Assembly (NCBI GenBank): GCA_035578905.1
Contig: JAQJVL010000328.1
Span: 682,001 to 746,000, forward strand
From: Stictocephala bisonia
Taxonomy: Eukaryota > Arthropoda > Insecta > Hemiptera > Membracidae
DNA: 64,000 nt
Direction: 5' to 3'
Made by a program: the position numbers and the translations under genes. The notes beneath the pieces are model-generated. The model was not told the DNA's origin, did not search any database, and saw only the letters and a list, made by a program, of their open reading frames with translations. This document shows, piece after piece, positions 12,815 to 23,840 of the stretch (positions are counted from its first letter, which is position 1; each line of letters begins with the position of its first letter).

Positions 12815-13103
12815 AGAAATAATACTGGTTTAAGTAACCTTTTCTGTCGTAAGAGTTCTTCAATTACATCACTGTTATGTACAGTTCAAAGCATATAAAG
12901 CTTCGTCATCAGGCTTCCAAAAAACATCACTGTACGTTTAATGTTTAAATGTTACGTAATTTTAGTGTTTAATGTTTTAAACAGTTACGTTTTTGGAAGC
13001 CTGATGATGAAGCTTTATATACTTTGAACTGTACATAACAGTAATGTAATTGAAGTAACTCTTACCACAGAAAAGGTAACTTAAACTAGTATTATTAATC
13101 ATT
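12815..13103. mobile_element. foldback (long inverted repeat) element
   Basis: The left arm, 12815-12935 (AATACTGGTTTAAGTAACCT...GGCTTCCAAAAA), is nearly the reverse complement of the right arm, about 12985-13103. The arms of about 115 bp contain CTTCGTCATCAGGCTTCC. The spacer is about 50 bp of AT-rich DNA with no coding sequence. Confidence 0.8.
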
Positions 13104-13227
13104 TTGCCTGTTTTCGTAAAAAAATCCTACATAAAAGTGCGGAACATGTCATTTAGGCCTAGTATTAGTAACTTTTGAAACAGAATCACTCGTTAAGCCC
13201 TAATTTGAGTTTAGGAGGTTGTCCTAT

Positions 13228-13312
13228 GCTCTGTCCTGTTAATAAATAAAATGAAAAACTAAATTTTTTTAAGGCGATGTTAGGACTAGACAGTCCTCTC
13301 TACCACCAACCT
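13228..13312 (-). mobile_element. short dispersed element with GGACT-AGTCC palindrome
   Basis: Minus strand: TTTAAGGTTGGTGGTAGAGA, GGACTGTCTAGTCCTAACAT, CGCCTTAAAAAAATTTAG. It aligns closely with the copy at 63.2 kb. Confidence 0.65.
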
Positions 13313-13319
13313 TAAAATA

Positions 13320-13645
13320 TACACAGCGTCCACTCAATGGTTGCCATCTAAGTGGAAACTACTAGAGTAGTCCGAAATGTTCATTTTGGATGAATGTCAA
13401 TGTTCAGATATTGTGTAGGGAATAAAACTGAGTTCCATGCTTGTCAGCTGCATGGTTCGGATCCCACGTAAAACTGTAGTTGACTTAGGTACCCTGGCTA
13501 TTGGGCTATTGATAAATAGCTTTCTTGAGGAACAGTCAACCTTAGTTTAGTCAACAAGACTACATTAGTTCAACGACACTCATTCAATCCTTATATTCAC
13601 CCATATATCCACGACTGGCGTCCTAATAATGAATAATAATTATTT
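13320..13645 (+). mobile_element. tRNA-derived SINE, family B
   Basis: It contains GCATGGTTCGGATCCCACGT (B-box-like), CCTGGCTATTGGGCTATTGA and a 3' end ACGACTGGCGTCCTAATAAT. It shares order and sequence with the reverse copies at 16.7, 32.5 and 53.0 kb and the forward copy at 41.6 kb. Confidence 0.7.
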
Positions 13646-14049
13646 TTCCGTACTTACAGTGTATATATAAGTTAATTAAAATTCATAATTCAAATAATTA
13701 AGTAATTTTATAGTTTAGTTACTCATAATTGTTTTCATAAACTCTTTAGTCTGTATTGTAACCGGACTCAGTACATATTTACTTGATATTATATTGACAT
13801 TCAAATTCTCTCACTGGCCCATCAAGTTCCAGTTAGACTTGCGATGTGTCGATTATCGCTTCTCGATTGCCACGACTCACTTTTATATTGTCTCTTTAAC
13901 TAGTCATTGCTCGTTCTCAATCAACTTTTAGTCCATCCAATATAATAGTACAAAAAAAAATCAATTGTGTAAACTATCAATTGGGTGTGTTGTGCTCCGA
14001 ACTATTGTGTGTAAACCGCTAGATATCATCGACAGATCCGGCCTGGTGG

Positions 14050-14405
14050 ATCCATCTCATCTCTCTCTCAGACCATCTCTCTCTACGATCATCTCTCTAT
14101 ACGACCATCTCTCTCTACGACCATCTCTCTCTACGACCATCTCATCTCTACGATCATCTCTCTACGACCATCTCTCTCTACGATCATATCTCTCTACGAC
14201 CATCTCTCTACGATCATCTCTCTCTACGACCACATCTCTCTACGATCATCTCTCTCTACGACCAGCTCTCTCTAAGACCATCTCTCTCTAAGACCATCTC
14301 TCTGTACGATCATCTCTCTCTACGACCATATCTCTCTACGATCATCTCTCTCTACGACCATCTCATCTCTACGACCATCTCATCTCTACGACCATATCTC
14401 TCTAC
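14050..14405. repeat. TCTCTCTACGACCA minisatellite
   Basis: About 25 degenerate 12 to 16-bp units of the form TCTCTCTACGACCATC or TCTCTCTACGATCATC. Confidence 0.9.
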
Positions 14406-14409
14406 TCCC

Positions 14410-15404
14410 CGCTCTAGATATGTACAATAAGCTCCTTTAAAGGTACAATTTATTTTCATTTATTTACAATATTAATATAGAACGACTCCTTGGTGATCGT
14501 CCGTGGTAGTGTATTTTATAAAATAATTTCTTTTCCTAACTTAGATGTTATATGGCCCTCCGAAAATACGTCAAATCAAGCAATATCTCAAAACCCCTTG
14601 AACAAGTCAACGTTTGCAAATGTTTTCAACATCGTTTAAAAATCAAACAAACTTGAATATACTTTGAACTGGTTTACGCAAACAAACGAGTAATTTTTCT
14701 TATTTGTCCCATCCTGTACGAATAAAAGATTGGAATTTTACACTGTTTACTTAAGTTCCTACTTCCAAAACATTTAGTAATAACCTTCATTTAAAAATTT
14801 TAATTTTATGATGATCCAGGTATTTTGAATATTTAAAATTTGGCTAACAACAAATGTCAATTTATGTAGTTCATAGACAGTATTTTTATTAAATTTTAAA
14901 ATACCTCGAACATTGTCTTGAGCCAACGAAGGAGTTAGTTGAACACAAAGTGCAAGATCTAGCTTGAATCACACTTGCTAACTTGTCCTATTTATGGAGA
15001 CTTTACTACTTGACCAAGTAGCACTATGCAGCAACATATGACCGGGACATAAACTCACTCTGCTACGTGTTACATAAAATGTCCAACATGGGGTTTGTCC
15101 GATTCATTGCAGAACACCACTTATCTAATAATTAGCCTATATATTTAAATATGATTGATTGTATTGATATTCCCTAATCATTTTAGAATATAACTATGAA
15201 TTTAGGTGCTTATTATGCTAGAATAACTTTTCTTTAGTTTGGTTATGCATTGCATAACTACCTGTTAATGTTATTTAAATCAAAAAACAATATTTAATTA
15301 AAGTGTTAGTAAAACATACACATTTATTACTTAATTCATATATGAATGCTTATTTATTCATACAACATCTTCCTAACAGTTTTAAAGGCGTTGACCGTAG
15401 AATT
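14410..15404. other. AT-rich noncoding DNA
   Basis: Nothing recognised on either strand. Confidence 0.5.
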
Positions 15405-15605
15405 CCGATGTTATCGTAAGAAAACGGCGTCAAGCATGGCTGTTCCTTGGATGGGTAACCGATGAGAATTTTTGCATATAACCCGCCTGCCTGCTCACTA
15501 GAGATAGTTCGGAAGGTCTACCTAAGTTTAAAGCCATTGGTCCTAAGTTAAATTAATTGTTGAAGGCGTCTTAGCCCTAAAGTCACGTGACTAAACATAA
15601 CCTCC
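15405..15605 (+). mobile_element. 5S-rRNA-derived SINE, second copy
   Basis: GGCGTCAAGCATGGCTGTTC followed by CTTGGATGGGTAACCGATGA matches the 5S rRNA box C region. The body shares TTTAAAGCCATTGGTCC with the copy at 4.2 kb. It is in the opposite orientation to that copy. Confidence 0.7.
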
Positions 15606-16179
15606 TTTGATATTTTTACCATAAATGTAAGAGAAGTAGATTGAATTTTAACTGTATGACAGCAGAGCATGTGTTTCGGACTCCTCGATGAATTATGGGC
15701 CTACTGGTTCTAAATGGCCCCTTCATGACTTGGTCGATCTTATTATTAACTAAAATATACAGATCATATTCTTTCGTATTACAATCACATGGACCTAATT
15801 CCCACCAAAATAATATATTAGTATAGCAACTCCCCCCCCACTATTGTTGTGGTAAAGCTACTTGTTTTTAAAACTATTAATTTCAATAAATCTCTATCTG
15901 CATAATACATAAGCAATAAATAATAATTTGTTTATGCATGGAAACAGTTGTTTTTCAACGGACAGTCCCAAACAATAAATAAAATGCTGGTAAATAATTT
16001 AAATTTTTAAGTTACGTGTAATTAATATTTATTTTATGAATAAAAGAGTTTTTTTAATGCCACTTATATATGTCTGTATGTGCGTGTGTGTGTTTTTTTC
16101 TTTTTTTCTTATGAAATAATATGTTGTTACGCAAATGAATACCCAGTAATGAAAGTCAAAAACCAATAATGAAATTCCA
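15606..16179. other. AT-rich noncoding DNA
   Basis: Nothing recognised except a short GT-rich patch near 16076-16100. Confidence 0.4.
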
Positions 16180-17425
16180 GTTTTGGAAGAAGGAAGCCGG
16201 AAGATGGAAACAAGTCCCAAGGCGGCCCAGTAATCTGTCAAGGGCTATCTTTACTTAACTTGTGTCCAGGGAAACATTACTTCTGGCTATCCACAAATCA
16301 CTCCCGCCATTACCAACTTCAGACCTGTCTGGCAAAAGGAGGCCTATAGTTAAAAACCAGTCCCAGGCAGCCCAGCAATCTGTCAAGGGCTATCTCTGCT
16401 TAACTTGTGTCCAGGGAAACATCTCTTCTAGATATCCCAGAATCACTTCCGACTACTGCCAACTTCACACCTGCCTTTGCACAAGAAGGCCTGAAGTTGG
16501 GACCAGTCCCCTGGCGGCCCAGTAATCTGTCAAGGGATATATCCTCTAAACTTGTGTCCAGGGAAACATAACTTCTAGTTGTACAAAAATTACTTTCCAC
16601 CATTACCAACTTCAGATCTGTCTGGTACAAGAAGGTCTGAAGCTGTAAAGCAGCCCCCAGACAGCCCAGCAATCTGTCAAGGGATATATCTGCTTAACTT
16701 GTATCCAGAGAAATATCATTATTCATTATTCATCTCTAAGACGCCGATCGTATAGATATGGGTGAATATGAGGATTGACTGAGTGTGATGAGTGTAGATG
16801 AACGAGTATAGTCATTGTAACTACCTTAGCTCGGCTTAGCTCAGAAAGGACTATTTATTAGCTTTACGTGGAATCCGAACTACGTAGTGTTGGTCTGATT
16901 TTAAGCTAACTGACAAGTCTGACACTCAGTTCTCTCCCCTACACAACTTCTCCCTCCAGACTTCTCTAGTAGTGTGTACGTTGATGACAACCATTGAGCG
17001 GACGCCGTGTCGGTATTAAGAGAACCGAGCATAGAGCCTATCGCCTACAATCTCCCAAACACTTTGTCCCCAAGTAGCTGAGTTACAGCACTGCACCACC
17101 AGTGCCGACTCACTTCTACTTATACACAAATGACTTCCCACCTTTACCAACTTCAGACCTGCCTTGCCTCAAGGCAGCCTAAAGATGGAAACAACTGCTT
17201 AGGTAGCGCAGAAACTTGTTAAGGGCCTATCTGTTTTTAACTTTTGTCCAAGAAAACATCTCTTCTGGATTTCCACAAATCACTTCACACCACTGCGAAA
17301 TTCAAAGGAAGCCTAATGATCGAAACAACTCCTTCGGTGGCCAATAAATCTGTCAAGGGCTATCTCTGCTAAACTTGTGTCCAAATAAATATCATTTCTG
17401 CTTATCCTCAAATGACTTCCAACTC
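16180..17425. repeat. 147-bp tandem repeat array, interrupted
   Basis: Units carry CCCAGTAATCTGTCAAGGG, AACTTGTGTCCAGGGAAACA and ATTACCAACTTCAGACCTG. The CCCAG landmark recurs at 16226, 16371, 16518 and 16665 (145-147 bp apart), then again in two more diverged units at about 17200-17425 after an inserted SINE. Open frames here are not genes. Confidence 0.85.
16721..17112 (-). mobile_element. tRNA-derived SINE, family B, inserted in a tandem array
   Basis: It is highly similar to the copy at 32.5 kb: ACGCCGATCGTATAGATATG, GGAATCCGAACTACGTAG, GCGGACGCCGTGTCGGTATT and CCCCAAGTAGCTGAGTTACA all match. The flanking 147-bp unit resumes directly after it (TCTACTTATACACAAATGAC), so the boundaries are close to those given. 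Confidence 0.8.
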
Positions 17426-18929
17426 TTAACCAACATTTACGTTCCGGTGTTGCTATATTTTTTATTCAAAAGCTAAGATCTAACCCCTTAGAGTATTTAT
17501 TACACGATTGTTCAGTGGTATTACGAAATTTTGGTATTGCAGACGTTATTACAATTCATTTAGAACAATTGTAACAGACAAAACGTTTTCCATGATTTTA
17601 TAGATTACATTGCATAATAGTTATTATTGTTATACACTTTAAAAGTGATATATTGTTAATTATTATTATAGTTCAAAGATCTCTCATTACTAATACAGAA
17701 TAATTTTGCTAAAAATCGTTGTATCCATCTTCTAGAAAATCATAATGATAGATTGGCGAACTGAAAACATTTTAACAATCGTAATTCTTAAGAATATTTC
17801 TGAAAAAATATATTTATATTGGCAGGAAGATTATTTTTGCTGAATCACACATATATGTACAAATCCATTTTCATTTGTAAGTCGAGTGTCGTTTACCGCA
17901 TTGTCTATTGTTAAATAAAAACATAATTATTTGGTTAAAACGTAATTGATCAAATGACTATAAGAATGCAGTTTTAATGTTTTAGATTGCGTTGGATTTT
18001 CTCATGTCATCGTATTACGGCTGCAGATATCGTGAACAATCATTATTGGATTCTCACTCCTAAAGAATATATTTTAAATATAACATAACAAATAGACGGA
18101 AACTAAAAAAAACCTAACCAAACATACCTCAACACTCAAAGAATAATGGAAGTAGTCATGTTCAGTGAAATTTTTGTGCCGTATAGCAATTTGTTTTTTA
18201 TAGTCTTTTCAAGAGATCTGAGCACTAAAGTTCAGTGGGTAGGCTCATCATTACACGCACATTCATAAATTTTTATGATTCTGTATAACCCTTTCTAGAA
18301 AATACGTTTACGTAAATACATGATTTTTATCTAATTCCAAAGTACACAGTTTAAACTGTATCCGGTGTCGGAGGTTTCAAACTACCCCAAACTTCCAGTT
18401 CAGTGAACATCTGTTAAACTACAATTAATTTCAGTTTTCTGTCACCAGCCCACCCCACTTCCCTTAACAATGAAGAGGCTGAACAAGTTTACAACGCCGA
18501 AGTAATAAAGATTATCGGTTTTATCTATGTAGGGGGTATCTAGGGAGGAGGGGAGGGGTAGATCACGTGACCTTCTCATTAAGCTTTGTGAATCACCCTC
18601 TCAGGTCTCGGAGGATTAAGGTCCTAGTCCGAGGGTAGGACACCTATTAAAATAGCTAATGGTGCCGCAACGTTTGAAGTGGGATTACATACAGCAGAAC
18701 ATCTGTTCAGATTATATTCTAGAAGTTTACTTTGAAGAGTTTCGTCATGGACATTTCTTAGGAATATCAATCATTCGGGTTTGAATGCTTACAATTTGTG
18801 AAACTACCTCTATTAATAAGTTAATTGTTTAATATAAAGCGATTATATGGTTTAATATGGGAAAATATGTTCCGTAAATGAATATGTTGAACCACCCTTA
18901 GACGTAAGATGGTAATTACTTACCAATAC
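17426..18929. other. AT-rich noncoding DNA
   Basis: No gene recognised. The stretch 18530-18680 is GC-richer and unidentified. Confidence 0.45.
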
Positions 18930-19495
18930 GCTGGATACAAGTAATGTGGTAATGACCCAACCACCTTCCCTACACGTAAGATGTTGATATCTTACGGGTA
19001 TTACAACTGTATTTGTGACTCATGACCTGTAAACTGATCGTTTCTATAGTGTGGGTGGGTCCAAGTTACCATGTTTGTACTATCGATGGTCCATAGATTG
19101 CATAATGATCGTGTTATTCGGTGGATGAGTGGGTCCAGGTGATTGTACTCGAAGGGTGTTTGGGTGGATCAAAATTGTCATGTTTGTAGGGTGGATGGGT
19201 GAGTCCAAGTAATTGTGTCCATAGCGTGGGTGGACGAGTTTAAATCGTCAATAGGATGATAGCGTAATCTTCCTTAAAGGGTAGGCCTTGTGGATACAAG
19301 AGATTGTTTTCGTTGGGTGAATGGGTGGGTTCAAGTAATTGTTTCTGAATAGTGGATGGTCCAACTGTGGATGTCCTTACGGTGATTGTGTTCATACGGT
19401 GGGATGGTGGGTCCAAGCAGTCATGTTCGAATGCCGAGATGTTGTCAAGACCAAAAGGCGTTGTGATCAAAGAGTGAGTGGGGTGGGTGGTAGAC
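18930..19495 (-). repeat. degenerate GGGTGGGTCCAAGT minisatellite
   Basis: About ten loosely repeated units of 35-50 bp, such as GTGGGTGGGTCCAAGTTACC and GGTGGATGAGTGGGTCCAGG. On the minus strand they resemble the CCCACCCATACAC family at 33.7 kb. Confidence 0.6.
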
Positions 19496-19904
19496 TTTAT
19501 GTATGTTATTAACAAAAGTCAAGATTATGATATTTTATACGATTGGTGGTCCGTATTTGTTTAATGTTTCTTGCTTATTGAACTACTTTTTGTTGTCGTA
19601 TATATACTTTTAAACTCCCGAAATGTAAATCAAAAGCTTGGTTAGCTAGCTAATGCTCAGGGAAAATAATTGTTGGCTAAACAAAATAGTTTTACTCCCT
19701 CGATTGTTTCTTATGAGAGTAGATACATACAATTACTGTTTGTTTTTACTGATGAATTTTCCCTTTAAACTGACGAGTGTGGAAAATGTGCGGCAACCAC
19801 TTCTTTTATTTGGCACTTCTATCTCCTTTCAGCTATTCTATTTCACCAGCTGCATTTCCGATTTTCGAACCCAACTGGATTTCTAAGTAAATAAATATAA
19901 TTTA

Positions 19905-20150
19905 GGGTGTTCGATTAACGACCGCTGAGGCAGACATCTCTGAGCTTCAGGTCGTGAGTTCAATTGTGATGTAATTAAAAAATTTGTACCTCAATTAATC
20001 TACGATGTTGACCTATTATGACGAGGGAATTAAGAGGGCTGGAAATAAGACGAACGGGATAAGACATGCTGACCACACGTCATCCCATCATAGGAGCCAC
20101 CAGAATCACTTGGCCCTTCAGAGCTGTTGAACATATGATAAGCGTAAATG
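19905..20150 (+). mobile_element. probable tRNA-derived SINE
   Basis: The head GATTAACGACCGCTGAGGCA and B-box-like TCGTGAGTTCAATTGTGATG lead into a GC-richer body. Only one copy is seen in this window, so it rests on the tRNA-like head alone. Confidence 0.4.
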
Positions 20151-20505
20151 AAACTACTTTAATGTTCATCAAAAGTGCCTTAACATATGCTGATATCTGA
20201 ACCGCTCAGTAAGCTGTAAGCAATCACTGATTGGATTGTATACACTAAGTACATAAACATTCGTTTATACATAAGTATATATATTTTTTTTATTTAGTAA
20301 TGAGATTTAGGCATAGATGTTGTGTACAGCATAGAACCTTTTAGAGATACACAGTTTTACCAATAGGTTTAGTTCTGAACGTAATTTAAGAATAGGTAAT
20401 TTCAAAATACCATCAGTTACACTTCTTATGATTAAGGACGAATAAATCTTAATGATTCCTATCAACTAAAATTGAATGCACCGTCGTTAGGTTTTGATAT
20501 AGTAT

Positions 20506-20566
20506 GTTTCCTTATTTTAGTATTAAAGTTATTATGTTTCCTTATTTTAGTATTAAAGTTATTACA
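20506..20566. repeat. 31-bp tandem duplication
   Basis: TATGTTTCCTTATTTTAGTA plus TTAAAGTTAT occurs twice, head to tail, with no differences. Confidence 0.9.
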
Positions 20567-21544
20567 CTCTTAATTATCTCTTTTCCGGCAAGAAAAATCT
20601 TCATATATTAGCAGTTTCATTTTTTTCCAATTTGTAACATATTATGAATAATGAATCATTCACAAAAACTAAATGATTTTGCTTCCTTCTTATCTCAGTT
20701 CTCAATCATTTTATATTTCAAATATCTGCACAATCTCTTTTAACTTAAGGAATATTCAAAAGGGATTCGACGTTAAGCAGTGCTATATATACCCACACAA
20801 CAAAAGAAGTAGCCAACAGCTAGAGACAACCATTGTAACGTCTCTGGTAGGTGTCAAGTTTCTTAAGTACCAGATGCCATGGCTGTAACATTCGCTTACT
20901 CCAAACCATTGCTGGTTAATATTAAGTACAAAGAGGACTGAAGACTAAGAAAAACAACAATCCCGTCACACAAAGGAAAAGTCTGGTACACGAACGATTC
21001 TGTCATGGAGGGTGGATCTGGATTTTGGATCTGTATACCATTTCCTGGTACTCGCCTACCATGCAGTCTAGGGAGGTACTGCACGATCTAACAAAACGAT
21101 ATCTTTGCTTCCTTTGTTTGCGTCCAACTAGGGCTTGCAAAATAACTGATTTGAGAGCCAATTAATCCAGTCACTTTATCTCAAGACTTACTTGGAAGTG
21201 CTTGAAGACTCTGAGTGCCTTTTTCCACCTTAACAATTGCTTTGGTTCCAGGGCACAACCACATAATTGTCAACGAGGAGGCTGACCTCTTGGAGTAATG
21301 ACTCCATTTGCAGGTTCAAAACCTGCCTTTGGCCTTGGATTTACCACTCTTAAAACTGGCATACTTATCATTTTTTTTTTTTTTATGATTTATTTATTCC
21401 TTCAAGAAAAACACATACAAAATATACAGTACTTCTTAGGAATTAGAGCTAATCACAATTCCAGTAAGGTGATTAGCTTTACAATACTAACATGTAAATA
21501 ACACAATAATAGACTACAGTTCAATATTACACAACTAAAACAGT
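20567..21544. other. noncoding; one tRNA-like stem-loop
   Basis: At 21270-21337 the plus strand can form a D-arm-like hairpin (GAGG-CTGA-CCTC), a central hairpin and a perfect T-arm (GCAGG-TTCAAAA-CCTGC). No convincing acceptor stem was found, so it is probably a tRNA pseudogene or SINE head. The rest is unrecognised. Confidence 0.3.
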
Positions 21545-21925
21545 CAACAGTGGACCACATCTTGGTGTGGTATGGCACCAAGATAGATGGCAACGGTTTC
21601 ACGTCTAAGTGTATACCAAATATCTGGCTATGGGACTCAATCTTACGCTAACAAGATCACTCAGAATGAACGGAAATTATATAAGGCTGGTGATTGCTTA
21701 TATAATTGGGCACGGCCACTTCATGAAGCATCTGGTAACTGTAGAGATCTATGGAGATGACACCACTTTCCGGCTTTGGGTGGAGGTTTCCGAATTTTCC
21801 AAACACTTATTGAAGAAATGTGAAGCCCTGGGCCTCAAGAGAAGGTTTTTGGGGTGGAATTTCCAGAGAAAATTAAGATATTCTGGGAAAAAATATTCTA
21901 GAACTGGTCAAAATACTTAGAGTCT
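21545..21925 (+). pseudogene. LINE 3' ORF fragment (zinc-knuckle tail)
   Basis: Shifted frames read LTRSLRMNGNYIRLVIAYII, GHGHFMKHL and FRLWVEVSEFSKHLLKKCEA. They resemble the C-terminal TGHxxLxxHL...CRxC...ETxxHLLxxCPAL region of non-LTR retrotransposons with RNase H. The cysteines have partly decayed, so it is inactive. Confidence 0.6.
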
Positions 21926-22234
21926 TAACCCCACTCTCGCAGACACACTCGTAACCAACAACAGAGCAGCACAATAAACCTATGTTTGACATTTAGTTAG
22001 GGGAAGGGGCTTCAGAGGTTCTTCCCTCTCCCAAACTTAAAAATAAGTGGTACATCACTTGTTGAACAAATTTAATGAACATAACTGCAGACCAATGTAA
22101 AGTGATGAGTGTGATCGAAACCCAGTTGAGCAGTTCAAATGATCGCCCAAAACTACCTGGGCCATAGCATGGAACAGTTTTGATGGACGCAATAAGTTCT
22201 TTATTAACGCTTCATCAATACAAAGCCATGACCC

Positions 22235-23375
22235 GGTGAGAGCGACTTGGGAGGTGATCAACAGTTGTAGGCCATCGAGGATAGCTGCCAACAGAGTTGG
22301 AACAGTCATGACAGGAGTACCTCAGGGCTCAGTTTTGGGACCTCTATTATTCTTGTTATATATGATCTTACTGTTCACTTTTTGTTGATGATACCTGTTT
22401 GATTTTTAATCCCAACCCTCTATCAGCAATTTCTTACAACATCAAATCGTATCTGGAATGGTTCACTGCTAATAAATTACATCTTAATCTATCAGAAACA
22501 GAACTTATCGAATTCCATCACAGAAAACACATAATGTCTCGAATCATTTCCTTCTCAATAATATTACTTTAAATAGCGCATAATCTACAAAGTTTTAGGT
22601 GTCCAAATAGATTTTAGTCTAAAATGGGACACTCAATAAATTATCTCGTAAAACAGCTTAATCAAGAATATTCACCCTGAGGTGCCTCTAATCATTTGCC
22701 TCCCGGGAAACTCTCAAGCTTACAGTGGTTTGTTTGAGTCTAGGATGAGCTATGGAATAATCTTCTGGCGTTTCTGCAGTGCCCATTATTTTTAAAAAAA
22801 TTCCATCTCCAGAAGAGGGCTCTAAGGGTCGTCTGGGGATTGCAACAATCACAGAGCTGTAGGGAGGTCTTCCAATTAAGTGGTCATTTATGCATGCCTT
22901 TTAGTGTTTCATTCAGCAGTTGTTTTTTTTTTGTTTTTTTTTATAAATAAGAGTTACTTTTCTGTCTTAGAACACTTGAACTTAATCTGGTTATCAAAAA
23001 TTTAGATTTTCATTGTTTAAAAACTCTTTATTCTGCCTTGGACCAAAAATATTTAATTCTCTTCACCATTCAATAAGAAAATTTAGCTTGAAATCATATA
23101 AAATTCTTTTAAGACCACTTGATCGGGAAAGCTTATTACAGTCTTCAATAATCTCTCAAGGGGCCCCATTTTTAGGCCAGATGGGTCACAATTTCATCAT
23201 GATTATTATTTTTTATCAGTTTAAAATTATTATTATTGTTATCTTTATCATGATTGTGGTTTTTAAATTATTTGATTTGATTTTGTATGTTTTAATCATA
23301 TATGAATTAATTGACATGCACAGAAAAATGTAATATGTTCTATTGTGTCAATAAAGAAATCGAATTGAATTGAAT
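22235..23375 (+). pseudogene. jockey-like LINE reverse transcriptase relic
   Basis: TGVPQGSVLGPLLFLLYM is encoded at 22311-22364, then after a frameshift FVDDTCLIFNPNP, the catalytic (F/Y)xDD motif. Further on come LFESRMSYGIIFW and, at 23020-23120, GPKIFNSLHHSIRKFSLKSY, the usual C-terminus of jockey-clade elements. It ends in AATAAAGAAATCGAATTGAA-type tail repeats. Stops and frameshifts make it inactive. Confidence 0.82.
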
Positions 23376-23740
23376 ACCTGTAGGTGGAATGGACACTTTT
23401 GAATCGGTTCCGAACTGGCGTGGGTAGATGTAACTAACTACTGGATGAATAAATGGAGATTGACACTAGATCAGTCATGTGATTGCGGGGAGTCTATCCA
23501 AATAAAGGATCACATAATTACAGAGTCTCCTGTGTTCTTTCACAGAGAGATTGGCTAGTATAAACAGAATCAGTGAGGCAGGTCGTCAATGGCTCGATGG
23601 ATTGGATTAGCTTTGTGATAAGAGATCACTTTTATTTATATTATATATTGCATGACTTTTGGACCTTAATCCAAATATATATCACTGCTTAAAGAAACAA
23701 AACAATTACTGAATGGTAGCTGACAAAAAATCATACAACC
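23376..23740 (+). pseudogene. LINE C-terminal fragment, duplicated at 28.6 kb
   Basis: Shifted frames give LTLDQSCDCGESIQIKDHII and GRQWLDGLD, matching the CxCG...QTxDHIxxECP...WLxxLDxxL C-terminus of non-LTR retrotransposons. It aligns along about 360 bp with 28640-29010. Confidence 0.65.
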
Positions 23741-23840
23741 TGACCTAACCTAACCCCAATTGTGATAAAAAAAGTAGTGCTAGTGAAGTAACGAAAAAAT
23801 AGTGGTAGTGAATTAACGGAAAAGATCCAAGAATATTATT
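23741..23840 (+). repeat. CCTAACCTAACC-headed dispersed repeat
   Basis: CCTGACCTAACCTAACCCCA, AATTGTGATAAAAAAAGTAG and GTGGTAGTGAATTAACGGAA. The reverse complement of 57405-57520 carries the same blocks in the same order. Confidence 0.6.

Noticed and set aside
15405..15605. Functional 5S rRNA gene
   Set aside because: Only part of 5S is present, diverged and fused to an unrelated body shared with another locus, so a SINE fits better.
21270..21337. Functional tRNA gene
   Set aside because: T-arm and D-arm hairpins are present but no acceptor stem pairs and the anticodon loop is irregular; kept only as a low-confidence tRNA-like stretch.
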